A stretch of 64,000 nucleotides of DNA from Gracilariopsis chorda (Eukaryota; Rhodophyta; Florideophyceae; Gracilariales; Gracilariaceae): NCBI GenBank assembly GCA_003194525.1, contig NBIV01000230.1, forward strand, positions 1-64,000, given 5' to 3'. The number at the start of each line of letters is the position of its first letter. The first letter of the stretch is position 1. Shown here one piece after another: positions 20,900-33,509 of the stretch. The notes beneath the pieces were generated by a model. The model was not told the origin of the DNA and searched no databases. It saw only the letters and a program-made list of their open reading frames with translations. The position numbers and the translations under genes were made by a program.

Positions 20900-23800
20900 G
20901 TGGATCCTAACCCCATCATTAATGTTCGCTGCTCGCGAAGTGTTGGCGGAATACTCTCTGCGGCTAAGTTGGCGATCGCTATGGGGATAATGCTGGTAAT
21001 CAGCGAACTCGATTGTCAGCCATTCTATCATGGCTTTGGTCTTAAATGTGAAAACCCCAAGCTTTTATTTGCCGTGTGGAAGCTCTGCGTGACGTCTTCT
21101 AATGACGAGAATGTTACGCTAAATTTCTACCTTACTGAAGGAAACGATCCCCTTCTACTAAGTAACGATGTGGTCTCGCATTCAAACTTGCCCGGTTCGG
21201 ACAATGCTTTGGTGATTCTGTCAACGCTCGGACTATGTGAGCGCGATGCCAGACTCCCGACGTACACCCTTGGTGATGAAAACAATCGACGCACACATCT
21301 AGCCGTTGTACCTGCGGTGACCAAGTCATTCAACTCTTTCTTCACAGCTCATAAAACTCTTCTCTCTAATATAGAAATTCAAAAACAGTCCCTTAAGGAA
21401 GCAAAGCGCTTTGCAACTAAACTCCACGTGCAATCCCACTTTAATCTTCGCGACATGAAGAAGCTTTGCCGCCGTGGTGGAATTCTGAATGAGAACCTGT
21501 CGAAGAAACTCCAGAAAGCGAGTGACTCTTGCCACTCGTGCCATACGTCTGGGAGACCACTGCACTCGCGCAAAGTATCGTTAAACCGAATACTTGCAGA
21601 GTTTAAAGAGCATCTTCAAGTGGACTTTCTCTTCATTCGTGAGCTCGGCAACTCACCGATTCTGCACATGAAAGAAGTTGCTACTGGACTTTCCTCCACC
21701 TCCTTAATGACTTCAAGGGACATGAACGCCGCTGCCCGAATTATATCGGTCAAATGGTTTGACATCTATGGACCTCTGCTGAAGCTTTCTGCTGACCCCG
21801 AGTTTGACAACAGCATTATCACCGGAATGTGTGCTCGGTTCCACACAAACTTCGAGCCTCGTCCTGCAAGAAGGCACAATAAAATCGGCAGTGTTGAATC
21901 GGACAACGAGACAATACGAAGACTGGTAAAACCCTTCTAACAGACGAGCCCCACTTCCGTCAAACTCGCCAGCTATTCCGAACGGACTTCGAGATCCTCT
22001 ACAGTGCCACATTCCTAAAGAATGTGCTGTACGGAAGCAAATCCGTCAGTAGTTTTGAACAGGCTCACGGCTACACACCCTCGATTTCTGGTCTTCGTAA
22101 ACGTCCAGTGTCACTTGAAGTTTTGTCTTCTTATCATGAACAAGTTTGTCGAAGAGCTTTGCACACTCTGCTGCACTCTCGACCTGTTCATACGGTATCG
22201 CAGCATCTATTGCCTGCTACCACCCCTATATACTTCTACAAGAAACAAGGAAAGTACGGTTCCTGGTGCAAGGGGTATATGGTCCATGCCTCAGATCATG
22301 TGGTGGTCGTTTCCCACAGAAAAAACCTTCAAGGAGTTCGCTTGCATATTGCTTATGAGGATATTCGGCTCGTCCTTTAGTCTTCTCTACTCGCCGAACT
22401 AGACAAGCAAGAACTTGGATTGGATTCCTTTCCCATTTCTCAAGCAAACAATGAAAGTGTTGAACCAGTGGAAACAAACTCTGAATTTAACGACGAAGTC
22501 CCTTCTAATTCTCTCCCAACCACAGATCTCATTCCTGACCCATCCAATATATATCAGATCCTCTTGGATTTGATCCACAAGTCCTCGATGAACCCAGCAT
22601 GTGGTCACTCCATCCCCTATCTTCATCATTATTGGCACACAATGCTCTCTCTATCGACGTTCCCTCTTTAGATGTTGGGGATGGCTTGCTTCAGAATGAT
22701 ATTCGAACTACTCCGCTTCGTTTTCCACCAAATGGCGAAAGTCTTCAATCTACTGAGCAAATGATCCTTCGAGACATAAGATCCGTTATTGGAGACCAAC
22801 CTGTTTTAGAATCGAAACTGCAGTTTGCCCCGAGATGGATAGTCAGGAAGACTATTGATGCTGAAAAGCAAAACTACATGAAAGCAGATGCATACAAACC
22901 TGTTGCTATTCGGGACCTTTTTCGGAATGCAAACGTCATCTCATCACACCCCTTTTTTGTGCTAAAGTACCATGGTCAATGTGAAATGCTCAGACTCAAG
23001 TGCCGACTCGACCCGCATGGAAATCGAGACGCAGAGAAGGATTCGATTCATTCCGATTCTTCAACTGCACAATTTACTTGCATCCGATTGTTATTGTCCC
23101 TGGCAACACTGTTCCACTTCAACCTGGGAAGTATCGACATATCACGCGCATATCTACAGGCCGGGGATCTGAAGCGCGATATCTACATGCGTCCGCCGCG
23201 TGGCTGGACAACTCACACCGATGAAGTCTGGAAACTTCTCAAGCCTGCATATGGTCTCGGAGAGTCTGCTCGTCTCTGGCAACTGTGTATTGAAGAATGG
23301 TTTACTGATTACGGATTTGCAACAATCCCTGGGATGCCACAACTATTCGTTTTGCGAGATGAGAGAAATGACATCGCGCTCTCGCTGGCAAAGCTGGTAG
23401 ATGATCGTCTCCTAGCTGAGAAACCCGCTACAATCGAACGCTTCTATACAGACCTCTCCAAACGATTCAAGCTTAACCGTGCACTGGCACAGAGGAATCT
23501 CATATTCAGCCGTCTTTGGATAAAGATGTACACTGACCACTCCATAGATATTTCCATGGCCGAGTTCATGGACACTATCTAGTCCATTCCAATCCCGAGA
23601 CAGAGGAGGAAAAATTCGGAAGCTGTGTGCACCTCCGATGAGATCAAAGCCTTACAGTCTCTCGCTGGAAAACTCAACTATCTTGGACACGGGGTGCTGC
23701 CACAAGCTGCGTTTTGCCCTAGCTACGTACAGCAACTCGTGCCTTATATGCGAGTCAAGCACCTCACGAAAGCAAACCAACTCTTAACCCTACTGAAGAA

Positions 23801-24401
23801 ACTCACTCCAATGATTCGTTATAAAGCACCTCAAACACCTTCTCAGGACTTGTCTAAATGTCAACTGCTTTCCTACTCAGATGCCAGTCCTGGTAGGACT
23901 TCGTATGGTCAAACTGGATATCTATCCGGAATTTCTTATTTCCAAGACTCCCAAAGCGTCTACCACTTGATTGACTGGCATAGCTCAAAACAAGGGCGGA
24001 TCTCATTTAGCGCGATTGGAGCAGAGATTCTTGCTGCCGCGGAATCTGCAGATCGTTCGTTCCTTCTCAGAGAATGCCTTCTTGCATTAACACCATCATT
24101 TGGCTCTCTTGTAATGCTAATTGATTCTTTTGGACTCTACTCCACCATAACGACACTGCACGAATGTCGAGACTATCGTTTACGTCCAACCGTATCGCGA
24201 CTATGTGACTCATTCGAATGCAGATACATTGAATCATTCTTATGGGTATCTGGATTATCTAATCTTTCGGACTCTCTGACGAAAGCCAACGCACAAGCGT
24301 TTCATGTTCTTTCAAAAACTCTTAACGTTGGCATCATTGATGCAAAACTATTGCGGTCTATCGGAAATAAGCTTCGTTCTTGGACGCCCTATGCTGCTTA
24401 G
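20900..24401 (+). pseudogene. Copia pol (integrase, RT, RNase H), unit 1
   Basis: 20900-21940 holds a GAG-pre-integrase and integrase core: HxnCxxC zinc region (HFNLRDMKKLC ... CHSC), DFLF, SADPEFDNS and SVESDNE as candidate D, D, E positions. A frameshift near 21940 leads to 22024-22380, the integrase C-terminal part. 22599-23582 is RT, with DISRAYLQAGDLKRDIYMR, a GLGESARLW block and the catalytic LVDD. A TAG at 23580 separates it from 23625-24401, an RNase H (SYSDASPGR, GAEILAAAESADRS). No clear D-S/T-G protease motif. Defective. Confidence 0.8.
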
Positions 24402-24910
24402 TAGTTGCCCTTTCAAAAGATTTTACTCAATCATTTTTCTGTTCAAGAAAAGAAAAAAAAGCATCACTTCATACACGAGATCGCCCCCTGCTGCGCAGTT
24501 CCCGCTATCACGTCGCATCGCATCACCATCGCAGAGGCGAGTAATTACAGCCGAACTGGAAATACCTGCCCCCACAATTAGGTAGGCTCTCAATGCACCT
24601 GTCGGTGGTCAGCCTCTGCAATGAGGTTTTTGACACGGGAACTAGTTTCGTTCCATGCGTCGTGATAGCTTAACAGTCTCATTTCGTAAAGCTGCTGTTG
24701 CCGAGCATCGAATTCGGACTTTCTTTGTTCAGAATTGCCAGTGATACCACTTGAATACTTGAACCAATTTCTGTTCAGCCTCAGGCTTTTACGAAGTATA
24801 TATACTAGCTACATTGGTCGTGGTCTACTCCATGCTCAGGAAGATGCAGTTGAGCTCCATTGGCTGTGTTGACTGGCATAAACTGGTGATGCCAGCCAAA
24901 GAAGGGAGTA
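24402..24910 (+). other. 3' non-coding region of copia unit 1 with polypurine tract
   Basis: Non-coding stretch between RNase H and LTR 2. Ends in the purine run AAAGAAGGGAG (24898-24908), directly before the LTR, as expected for plus-strand priming. A TATATA-containing segment lies near 24800. Confidence 0.65.
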
Positions 24911-25120
24911 TGCAAATTGGCCGCCTGTGACACTGCACTGCTGGCCAAGATTTGCCTCCAATCTCCGGCTACTGGGAGCTCGGCACCTGGGCGCCAAACA
25001 CCTCCGGCTACTGGGAGCCCAAGCACCGCACCGGCCGTCAGAGTAAAAACCACTGCCCAACCGGTCCTCACTCACCGACGCGAGGAGGCAACCGCTTGGG
25101 AGGGACTTTGTGCCCGCTTC
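24911..25120 (+). repeat. Copia LTR 2 (shared between units)
   Basis: Equivalent of LTR 1, differing at two bases. Serves as 3' LTR of unit 1 and 5' LTR of unit 2. Confidence 0.65.
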
Positions 25121-25242
25121 ATAAAACAATTTTCGCAACTCTTGGGCTCCAGCTTTACGACAGAGCTCTAACCGCTGCACAAAAGTCTGTTTTCGACGAA
25201 GCACAAGCCGAGGGCTCGATTGGGCTAAATTAAGACGACCAA

Positions 25243-26321
25243 TTGAAAGTGGTGCGTCAAATTGTTGAGTTTATTGCCGTCAACCCGCCAATTGCTGTTG
25301 TATCATGTCTAATAGCATCATTCAATCTCGTTACAACCTGCCATCTCCGAAGAGATGAACCTTTGGCTAGCTTTATTTCCCGTTTCCAGGGTTTTGCAGC
25401 AGCTCACCTTATGCATGGTAGCCTTTTGTCTTCCTCGCAATTAGGAGAGGTACTAACCATTACCCTTCTCAACAACTCTTCGCTTAATGAGAAGACTTTG
25501 ACCAATGCAAAGCTTCAACTTATCGCTCTTGTTGAGGCAGGCATGGAAAAAGGAGATTCGTCAGGCTCTGAGAAGCTCCCTTTCAACAAATCTGCTTTTG
25601 AAAAGTGCGTGGAAGAATTGAAATAAATGGTTAATAAACCGCATCTTCGACTTCTTAAGCGTGATGACAATGCTGTAACAAAAGAAAAGTTGCCATACAC
25701 TAAGAAAAGGATTTCAGAAGTGGTAAATGCGCTGGAAAGTCTTCCAAACTTAATTGAGGATACAAACGCGCTTCACACGCAAGACTATAGCATTCAAAAG
25801 CCATCTCCATGTTGTCTACTCAACTTGGGCGACGCTGTGACCGTCATAAAGAATTTCTCCTTTCCTCCTGGCAGTTCAGTTCTTCATCTCAAGTCAATAA
25901 TGCTGACCTGTAAAATATCGTTGGCAAAGAGTTACAGACTGCCCTCTATGCCATATCTCATAGGAACGTAGGCAGCATGTTCTCCCGCATTGGTGAACGC
26001 ACTGCAAAGCCATCATCGTCAACTTCTAAGCCCCGCTCGTCTCGAAAGAGAACGGCCGGCAAGAAAAGAAGAGATGAGTCTCCTTTCTGTTTTGATTGTG
26101 GTGATCCTACTCATTTAGCTGGAAATAATGCTTGCCAGTCTCCGTCCTTCTTCACTAAGAAGAGGAAAATGGAGCACCAGTTTCCCAACCAGGGCTCATC
26201 CCAGGTCAACAAGACCGTCACTCAGCCAACGACGAACCACGATGCGCCACGTAATAATAACCGTGATCGCTCTTCGGGTTTTCAGACAGGCACCGGCCTA
26301 TACAAACGCAAACATGCCTAA
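25243..26321 (+). pseudogene. Copia gag, unit 2
   Basis: Same sequence as the unit 1 gag, including the stops and the frame change before the zinc knuckle. One residue differs in the part compared (AAHLMH here, AAQLMH in unit 1). Confidence 0.75.
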
Positions 26322-26362
26322 CAGCATGGGTTGGGGCGCCTTCTGATGTTTTAGAAGGCTCA

Positions 26363-29300
26363 GTGGATCCTAACCCCATCATTAATGTTCGCTGCTCGCG
26401 AAGTGTTGGCGGAATACTCTCTGCGGCTAAGTTGGCGATCGCTATGGGGATAATGCTGGTAATCAGCGAACTCGATTGTCAGCCATTCTATCATGGCTTT
26501 GGTCTTAAATGTGAAAACCCCAAGCTTTTATTTGCCGTGTGGAAGCTCTGCGTGACGTCTTCTAATGACGAGAATGTTACGCTAAATTTCTACCTTACTG
26601 AAGGAAACGATCCCCTTCTACTAAGTAACGATGTGGTCTCGCATTCAAACTTGCCCGGTTCGGACAATGCTTTGGTGATTCTGTCAACGCTCGGACTATG
26701 TGAGCGCGATGCCAGACTCCCGACGTACACCCTTGGTGATGAAAACAATCGACGCACACATCTAGCCGTTGTACCTGCGGTGACCAAGTCATTCAACTCT
26801 TTCTTCACAGCTCATAAAACTCTTCTCTCTAATATAGAAATTCAAAAACAGTCCCTTAAGGAAGCAAAGCGCTTTGCAACTAAACTCCACGTGCAATCCC
26901 ACTTTAATCTTCGCGACATGAAGAAGCTTTGCCGCCGTGGTGGAATTCTGAATGAGAACCTGTCGAAGAAACTCCAGAAAGCGAGTGACTCTTGCCACTC
27001 GTGCCATACGTCTGGGAGACCACTGCACTCGCGCAAAGTATCGTTAAACCGAATACTTGCAGAGTTTAAAGAGCATCTTCAAGTGGACTTTCTCTTCATT
27101 CGTGAGCTCGGCAACTCACCGATTCTGCACATGAAAGAAGTTGCTACTGGACTTTCCTCCACCTCCTTAATGACTTCAAGGGACATGAACGCCGCTGCCC
27201 GAATTATATCGGTCAAATGGTTTGACATCTATGGACCTCTGCTGAAGCTTTCTGCTGACCCCGAGTTTGACAACAGCATTATCACCGGAATGTGTGCTCG
27301 GTTCCACACAAACTTCGAGCCTCGTCCTGCAAGAAGGCACAATAAAATCGGCAGTGTTGAATCGGACAACGAGACAATACGAAGACTGGTAAAACCCTTC
27401 TAACAGACGAGCCCCACTTCCGTCAAACTCGCCAGCTATTCCGAACGGACTTCGAGATCCTCTACAGTGCCACATTCCTAAAGAATGTGCTGTACGGAAG
27501 CAAATCCGTCAGTAGTTTTGAACAGGCTCACGGCTACACACCCTCGATTTCTGGTCTTCGTAAACGTCCAGTGTCACTTGAAGTTTTGTCTTCTTATCAT
27601 GAACAAGTTTGTCGAAGAGCTTTGCACACTCTGCTGCACTCTCGACCTGTTCATACGGTATCGCAGCATCTATTGCCTGCTACCACCCCTATATACTTCT
27701 ACAAGAAACAAGGAAAGTACGGTTCCTGGTGCAAGGGGTATATGGTCCATGCCTCAGATCATGTGGTGGTCGTTTCCCACAGAAAAAACCTTCAAGGAGT
27801 TCGCTTGCATATTGCTTATGAGGATATTCGGCTCGTCCTTTAGTCTTCTCTACTCGCCGAACTAGACAAGCAAGAACTTGGATTGGATTCCTTTCCCATT
27901 TCTCAAGCAAACAATGAAAGTGTTGAACCAGTGGAAACAAACTCTGAATTTAACGACGAAGTCCCTTCTAATTCTCTCCCAACCACAGATCTCATTCCTG
28001 ACCCATCCAATATATATCAGATCCTCTTGGATTTGATCCACAAGTCCTCGATGAACCCAGCATGTGGTCACTCCATCCCCTATCTTCATCATTATTGGCA
28101 CACAATGCTCTCTCTATCGACGTTCCCTCTTTAGATGTTGGGGATGGCTTGCTTCAGAATGATATTCGAACTACTCCGCTTCGTTTTCCACCAAATGGCG
28201 AAAGTCTTCAATCTACTGAGCAAATGATCCTTCGAGACATAAGATCCGTTATTGGAGACCAACCTGTTTTAGAATCGAAACTGCAGTTTGCCCCGAGATG
28301 GATAGTCAGGAAGACTATTGATGCTGAAAAGCAAAACTACATGAAAGCAGATGCATACAAACCTGTTGCTATTCGGGACCTTTTTCGGAATGCAAACGTC
28401 ATCTCATCACACCCCTTTTTTGTGCTAAAGTACCATGGTCAATGTGAAATGCTCAGACTCAAGTGCCGACTCGACCCGCATGGAAATCGAGACGCAGAGA
28501 AGGATTCGATTCATTCCGATTCTTCAACTGCACAATTTACTTGCATCCGATTGTTATTGTCCCTGGCAACACTGTTCCACTTCAACCTGGGAAGTATCGA
28601 CATATCACGCGCATATCTACAGGCCGGGGATCTGAAGCGCGATATCTACATGCGTCCGCCGCGTGGCTGGACAACTCACACCGATGAAGTCTGGAAACTT
28701 CTCAAGCCTGCATATGGTCTCGGAGAGTCTGCTCGTCTCTGGCAACTGTGTATTGAAGAATGGTTTACTGATTACGGATTTGCAACAATCCCTGGGATGC
28801 CACAACTATTCGTTTTGCGAGATGAGAGAAATGACATCGCGCTCTCGCTGGCAAAGCTGGTAGATGATCGTCTCCTAGCTGAGAAACCCGCTACAATCGA
28901 ACGCTTCTATACAGACCTCTCCAAACGATTCAAGCTTAACCGTGCACTGGCACAGAGGAATCTCATATTCAGCCGTCTTTGGATAAAGATGTACACTGAC
29001 CACTCCATAGATATTTCCATGGCCGAGTTCATGGACACTATCTAGTCCATTCCAATCCCGAGACAGAGGAGGAAAAATTCGGAAGCTGTGTGCACCTCCG
29101 ATGAGATCAAAGCCTTACAGTCTCTCGCTGGAAAACTCAACTATCTTGGACACGGGGTGCTGCCACAAGCTGCGTTTTGCCCTAGCTACGTACAGCAACT
29201 CGTGCCTTATATGCGAGTCAAGCACCTCACGAAAGCAAACCAACTCTTAACCCTACTGAAGAAACTCACTCCAATGATTCGTTATAAAGCACCTCAAACA

Positions 29301-29864
29301 CCTTCTCAGGACTTGTCTAAATGTCAACTGCTTTCCTACTCAGATGCCAGTCCTGGTAGGACTTCGTATGGTCAAACTGGATATCTATCCGGAATTTCTT
29401 ATTTCCAAGACTCCCAAAGCGTCTACCACTTGATTGACTGGCATAGCTCAAAACAAGGGCGGATCTCATTTAGCGCGATTGGAGCAGAGATTCTTGCTGC
29501 CGCGGAATCTGCAGATCGTTCGTTCCTTCTCAGAGAATGCCTTCTTGCATTAACACCATCATTTGGCTCTCTTGTAATGCTAATTGATTCTTTTGGACTC
29601 TACTCCACCATAACGACACTGCACGAATGTCGAGACTATCGTTTACGTCCAACCGTATCGCGACTATGTGACTCATTCGAATGCAGATACATTGAATCAT
29701 TCTTATGGGTATCTGGATTATCTAATCTTTCGGACTCTCTGACGAAAGCCAACGCACAAGCGTTTCATGTTCTTTCAAAAACTCTTAACGTTGGCATCAT
29801 TGATGCAAAACTATTGCGGTCTATCGGAAATAAGCTTCGTTCTTGGACGCCCTATGCTGCTTAG
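26363..29864 (+). pseudogene. Copia pol, unit 2
   Basis: Integrase, RT (LVDD) and RNase H arranged and broken exactly as in unit 1, including the integrase frameshift and the TAG between RT and RNase H. I saw no base difference from unit 1 in the translated parts. Confidence 0.8.
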
Positions 29865-30373
29865 TAGTTGCCCTTTCAAAAGATTTTACTCAATCATTTT
29901 TCTGTTCAAGAAAAGAAAAAAAAGCATCACTTCATACACGAGATCGCCCCCTGCTGCGCAGTTCCCGCTATCACGTCGCATCGCATCACCATCGCAGAGG
30001 CGAGTAATTACAGCCGAACTGGAAATACCTGCCCCCACAATTAGGTAGGCTCTCAATGCACCTGTCGGTGGTCAGCCTCTGCAATGAGGTTTTTGACACG
30101 GGAACTAGTTTCGTTCCATGCGTCGTGATAGCTTAACAGTCTCATTTCGTAAAGCTGCTGTTGCCGAGCATCGAATTCGGACTTTCTTTGTTCAGAATTG
30201 CCAGTGATACCACTTGAATACTTGAACCAATTTCTGTTCAGCCTCAGGCTTTTACGAAGTATATATACTAGCTACATTGGTCGTGGTCTACTCCATGCTC
30301 AGGAAGATGCAGTTGAGCTCCATTGGCTGTGTTGACTGGCATAAACTGGTGATGCCAGCCAAAGAAGGGAGTA
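29865..30373 (+). other. 3' non-coding region of copia unit 2 with polypurine tract
   Basis: Same as 24402-24910. Purine tract AAAGAAGGGAG at 30361-30371 precedes LTR 3. Confidence 0.6.
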
Positions 30374-30445
30374 TGCAAATTGGCCGCCTGTGACACTGCA
30401 CTGCTGGCCAAGATTTGCCTCCAATCTCCGGCTACTGGGAGCTCG
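30374..30445 (+). repeat. Copia LTR 3, left part
   Basis: First 72 bp of the LTR, identical to LTR 2, ending AGCTCG at the transposon junction. Confidence 0.7.
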
Positions 30446-30463
30446 TCGGTGTTCTCGGAATGC
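30446..30463 (+). repeat. Left terminal inverted repeat (18 bp)
   Basis: 16 of 18 bases pair with 46619-46636. GCTAG-type subterminal motifs follow at 30461, 30474, 30532 and 30625. Confidence 0.75.
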
Positions 30464-30677
30464 TAGATAGAGGTGCTAGATCGCAAGTTTCTTAGGCAAA
30501 AGCTCAAAAATACTACGAAAATGATAGATTCTGCTAGTTTCTGGCGCTTGCCAAGTTAAAAAGAATTTTTTGGAACTCACACTTCCACATCTTACAGAGC
30601 CTCGCCTCACCTGCACTGCGCATCGCTAGTTTCAAGTTTGGAGCAAGTTCATTCTCCACTAAAAGCTAGATACAGAT

Positions 30678-30720
30678 CTCGAAATGGCGCTGGCCGCTGC
30701 GCGGCCAGCGCCATTTCGAG
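30678..30720. repeat. Perfect palindrome, 20-bp arms, 3-bp loop
   Basis: Arm CTCGAAATGGCGCTGGCCGC (30678-30697), loop TGC, then the exact reverse complement (30701-30720). GC-rich and mutation-free, about 230 bp inside the left end. It could be a transposase-binding or replication/termination structure; role unknown. Confidence 0.8.
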
Positions 30721-30918
30721 CACCCAACCAAAACTAACATTTTCATTTCTATCTTTTGAATTTCAAACTTCATACTGCCCTAGTTTGACTTCCAACTCAT
30801 CCTCACGAACTCATCTGGGTACCTCTCTCCGTTCTCACACACCAGACGCACCGCGCATCAGATTCCAGTACCACCCATTCCGTCGTCCTAACAGCCTCAG
30901 CGACACTCCTAAACATCA

Positions 30919-31540
30919 CTAGCCTTCTTCTCCCTCTTCCCTCTTTCCATGCCTCCTCTTCAACCGACTCTTAACCTCCAATCCTTTTTCGTCCTTCTCC
31001 TCCAACCTCCTTTTCAATCCCCCTCTACCCCCAGGAGTAACCGGATACCCACTCCCGACAGCACCTCTAACCCCACCTTCCCCTCCACCTCCATACACCT
31101 TGTTCCGCATATCCTCGACTTTATGCACAGCCCTGTCCACCAGTAAAAGCCGCTTCTCCAACTCCATAATCCGTCCTCGCAACTCCTCATTCTCCCTCCA
31201 TAGCCCCCCTCACCCTCCGGCGCAACACAGCCACAGCACCCATCGGCACTCCTTCCTCCGACGCACTCAGAACCATCCCTCCGAACTCCACGACAACCTC
31301 CTCAATACACTCATCCAAACGCTTCTTAAGCCCGCCCCCAGCGCTCCTCAATAGTTCCTTCACATCGCGGTAGAACCCATTCATTCGTCTCCCTCCACCT
31401 CCCCGTACCCCTCCTCCTCGACCACCCTTGCCCGCACCTCCCTCCCCACCATGCCCTCCCATCATCGTCCCAACCCCAAGCTCACTGACCGAAAATTGCA
31501 AATAGTAGTCATGGTGCGTGTGGATGTTCTCAAATGACAT
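30919..31540 (-). pseudogene. Coiled-coil/basic protein of the transposon (one frameshift)
   Basis: ATG at 31540. The N-terminal part has a Gly-rich segment then helices (GFYRDVKELLRS, KKRLDECIEEVVVEF). The frame changes near 31190 at a six-G run into 31182-30919, which continues as a coiled coil (ELRGRIMELEKRLLLVDR) and ends in a Lys/Arg-rich tail (LKRRLEEKDEKGLEVK) suited to nuclear or DNA binding. Last gene before the left end. Not recognised as a known family; a DNA-binding accessory protein is a reasonable guess. Confidence 0.5.
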
Positions 31541-31610
31541 GAATCTTCAAGAGTCGTGAATGAATGTTCAAGAGTCGTGAATGAATTTTCAATAGTCAAT
31601 AATGAATGTC
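31538..31610. repeat. Short tandem repeat (about 3 x 20 bp)
   Basis: Imperfect repeats of GAATSTTCAAGAGTCGTGAAT lying just upstream of the - strand coiled-coil gene, overlapping its ATG. They could be promoter or transposase-binding repeats. Confidence 0.5.
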
Positions 31611-32193
31611 CCACCTCTTCACTTGAACCAACTTTGTCACTGCTTAAATGCACAGCTTATCATCTTCTCATTTGCTCACCGCTTGTCCTTCCCAATACAC
31701 AAAACAATATTTTGAACCTCTACACGATAATGCCTTCGCCCTCTTCACTCTTCTTCATACATCAAGTACGCCACAATGCATTCATGTGTGAAAAGAACCA
31801 GTACTTTCTATATCAACAGAATGGACAATCGCGGTATTTGGCTATAACAACGGGATCCTTCACATCCGTACAATCACCTTCAATTCTCATACATAATCAC
31901 ATACTCAATTTTACATCCATTCGTGTTTCATATGAGCTGCCCCTTCATTCTCCCCTCCAATACACCCATCCCAAGTTTCTTCTCATACTTGTAGACCCTT
32001 TTTTTTGGAATATAACAAAGCGAAATCTTTGTAGACATCATCCCTTCATTATTACGCATCATTCGAATGAAGCCGCATAAAAAGTAATCCCCATCGTAGT
32101 AAACCTCTCCCATTCACTATAAACATTCACTATAAAGATCAAAAAGCAATCATCAGATTTAAAAAACGTATATCACAAGTTTACTTATCATTA
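31611..32193. other. AT-rich spacer inside the transposon
   Basis: A 174-codon + strand frame starting at 31556 spans it, but its composition is not protein-like and no context supports it. It probably carries the promoter of the coiled-coil gene and the 3' end of the oxygenase-like gene. Confidence 0.4.
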
Positions 32194-33509
32194 TCAATCG
32201 CTTTCATCGTCCTCACCTATCAGACCCTCTGCTCCTTTAGGAACCATTTCACCCTCATCATCATCTTCCTGTTCATAATCTCCATCAGTGTTCATTTCCG
32301 CTGGTTTCAGTATATTCTCATCGTCCTCCTCATCCGACGGGTTCTCACTTTCGGCTTCTTGCATAACTACATCTCTATCGTCAGCTTCATCTCCCCGCTC
32401 CTCTTCCCCTCCTCCCACCTCACATAAATCGCCACGGTCCTCTTCATCATTAAAAAAGGGAGGGCGGAAACCGCTTTGCCTATGCACCGCATCCGGGAGA
32501 TTGTATCCCTCAGGTAAAAAGTACATATGGTATCGCATGCAATAGCCTTTCGCTATTGCATCATTGTACCCAGCCCCAGCATGAAATACATCCCCTCTTC
32601 CAATGAACACAGAAAACGGTGGAACCCTGAACTTCCGAACCATCATAGAAGCCAAAAGCTCTTTCAAGTTACCCCATGTCATTGTTAGATTATGTGACCG
32701 TTCACAAACCCAAATCATGAACGCATCCGGTCCCGATGCCATTGCAAAATACCCCGGGTTCACATTTCTCATCCTGTCATTCTCCGTCAAACCCCTGAAA
32801 TCCGTGTGTAGCACCTGCCTCGGACAATGCTCTCCAGTACAAAGGATACGGCCACCCGTGTGAGGGGAATATATCGTTCCACCTTCAGACAACCCGAGAG
32901 CAGCTGCAATGTGACCGAGCCTTGCATCCAACATGGCTCTCTTTCGAGCAAGAACCACACCGTTTTCAAGCTCCTCAATTCTACCCGCAATCCCTCGTTT
33001 GGTTGTGATGAAACGCCCCACCACCTTGATACCATTCTTAACATCTTTACCCCTCCTACATTGATGATCATATTCCAGAAAACACGATTCGCTTCGTTCG
33101 TGAGATCCGGTTGCGAAACAAAGTCGCGTTCGAAGAAGTCCATCAGTTCTCCTATCACATCTTCGTCCATTTGCAGTCCCCTCTTCGAAGCCTCACTCGC
33201 CATGTCTTCATCTGTCCCGAAATTCTCCAGCACACAAAACCCTCTCTCCGACAGCTCCACTCTCTTCTTCGCAAAGTAAACACGAGCCAAGTCCTCTCTC
33301 TCAAAAGTGGCCATCCATAACGCTTCCTCTTCTTTCGATGCCGTTGCTGATGACGGCATCTTCACGCCCAGCACTGCACGTGTCGTAGTACACATCTCTT
33401 TGAGCATGTTGCGCGACGCACGCCAGTACACAGGATGATGAACCATTCGGAATTCATCAGGTGATAGGCACTCCGCCCGATGGTGCTTCCTCAGATTTAT
33501 CCTCTGCAT
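32194..33509 (-). pseudogene. 2OG-Fe(II) oxygenase-like protein of the transposon
   Basis: ATG at 33509. The N-terminal part has helices (EREDLARVYFAKKRVELSER) and a conserved-looking ERGFCVLENF strand typical of the start of dioxygenase domains. The frame shifts near 33050 at a GGAGGGG run. The second frame holds the double-stranded beta-helix signature: HTD (H codon near 32808), FSVFIGRGDVFHAGAG with the distal His, and a following Arg in YCMRYHMYF, giving HxD...H...R for iron and 2-oxoglutarate. The C terminus is a long Asp/Glu tail. Widely spread algal and oomycete proteins share the GDxxHAGAGY block. By family, such enzymes hydroxylate proteins or oxidise bases. Beside a DNA methyltransferase, a modified-base or demethylation role is plausible but unproven. 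Confidence 0.7.

Larger units (their letters stand above)
19448..25120 (+). mobile_element. Ty1/copia LTR retrotransposon, tandem unit 1 (decayed)
   Basis: LTR at 19448-19657, gag, integrase, reverse transcriptase and RNase H in copia order, then a purine tract and the next LTR at 24911-25120, which is shared with unit 2. Offset to unit 2 is exactly 5463 bp throughout, with about three base differences noticed (two in the LTR, one in gag). Frameshifts and in-frame stops are the same in both units, so they were duplicated after inactivation. Confidence 0.85.
24911..30445 (+). mobile_element. Ty1/copia LTR retrotransposon, tandem unit 2 (decayed)
   Basis: Copy of unit 1 shifted by 5463 bp, ending in the first 72 bp of a third LTR (30374-30445), which is then interrupted by the 16.2-kb transposon. 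The LTR-body-LTR-body-LTR layout is what unequal crossing-over between LTRs produces. Confidence 0.85.

Noticed and set aside
31556..32080. 174-codon + strand frame inside the 16.2-kb element
   Set aside because: Start lies in a short tandem repeat, composition is not protein-like, no context or motif.
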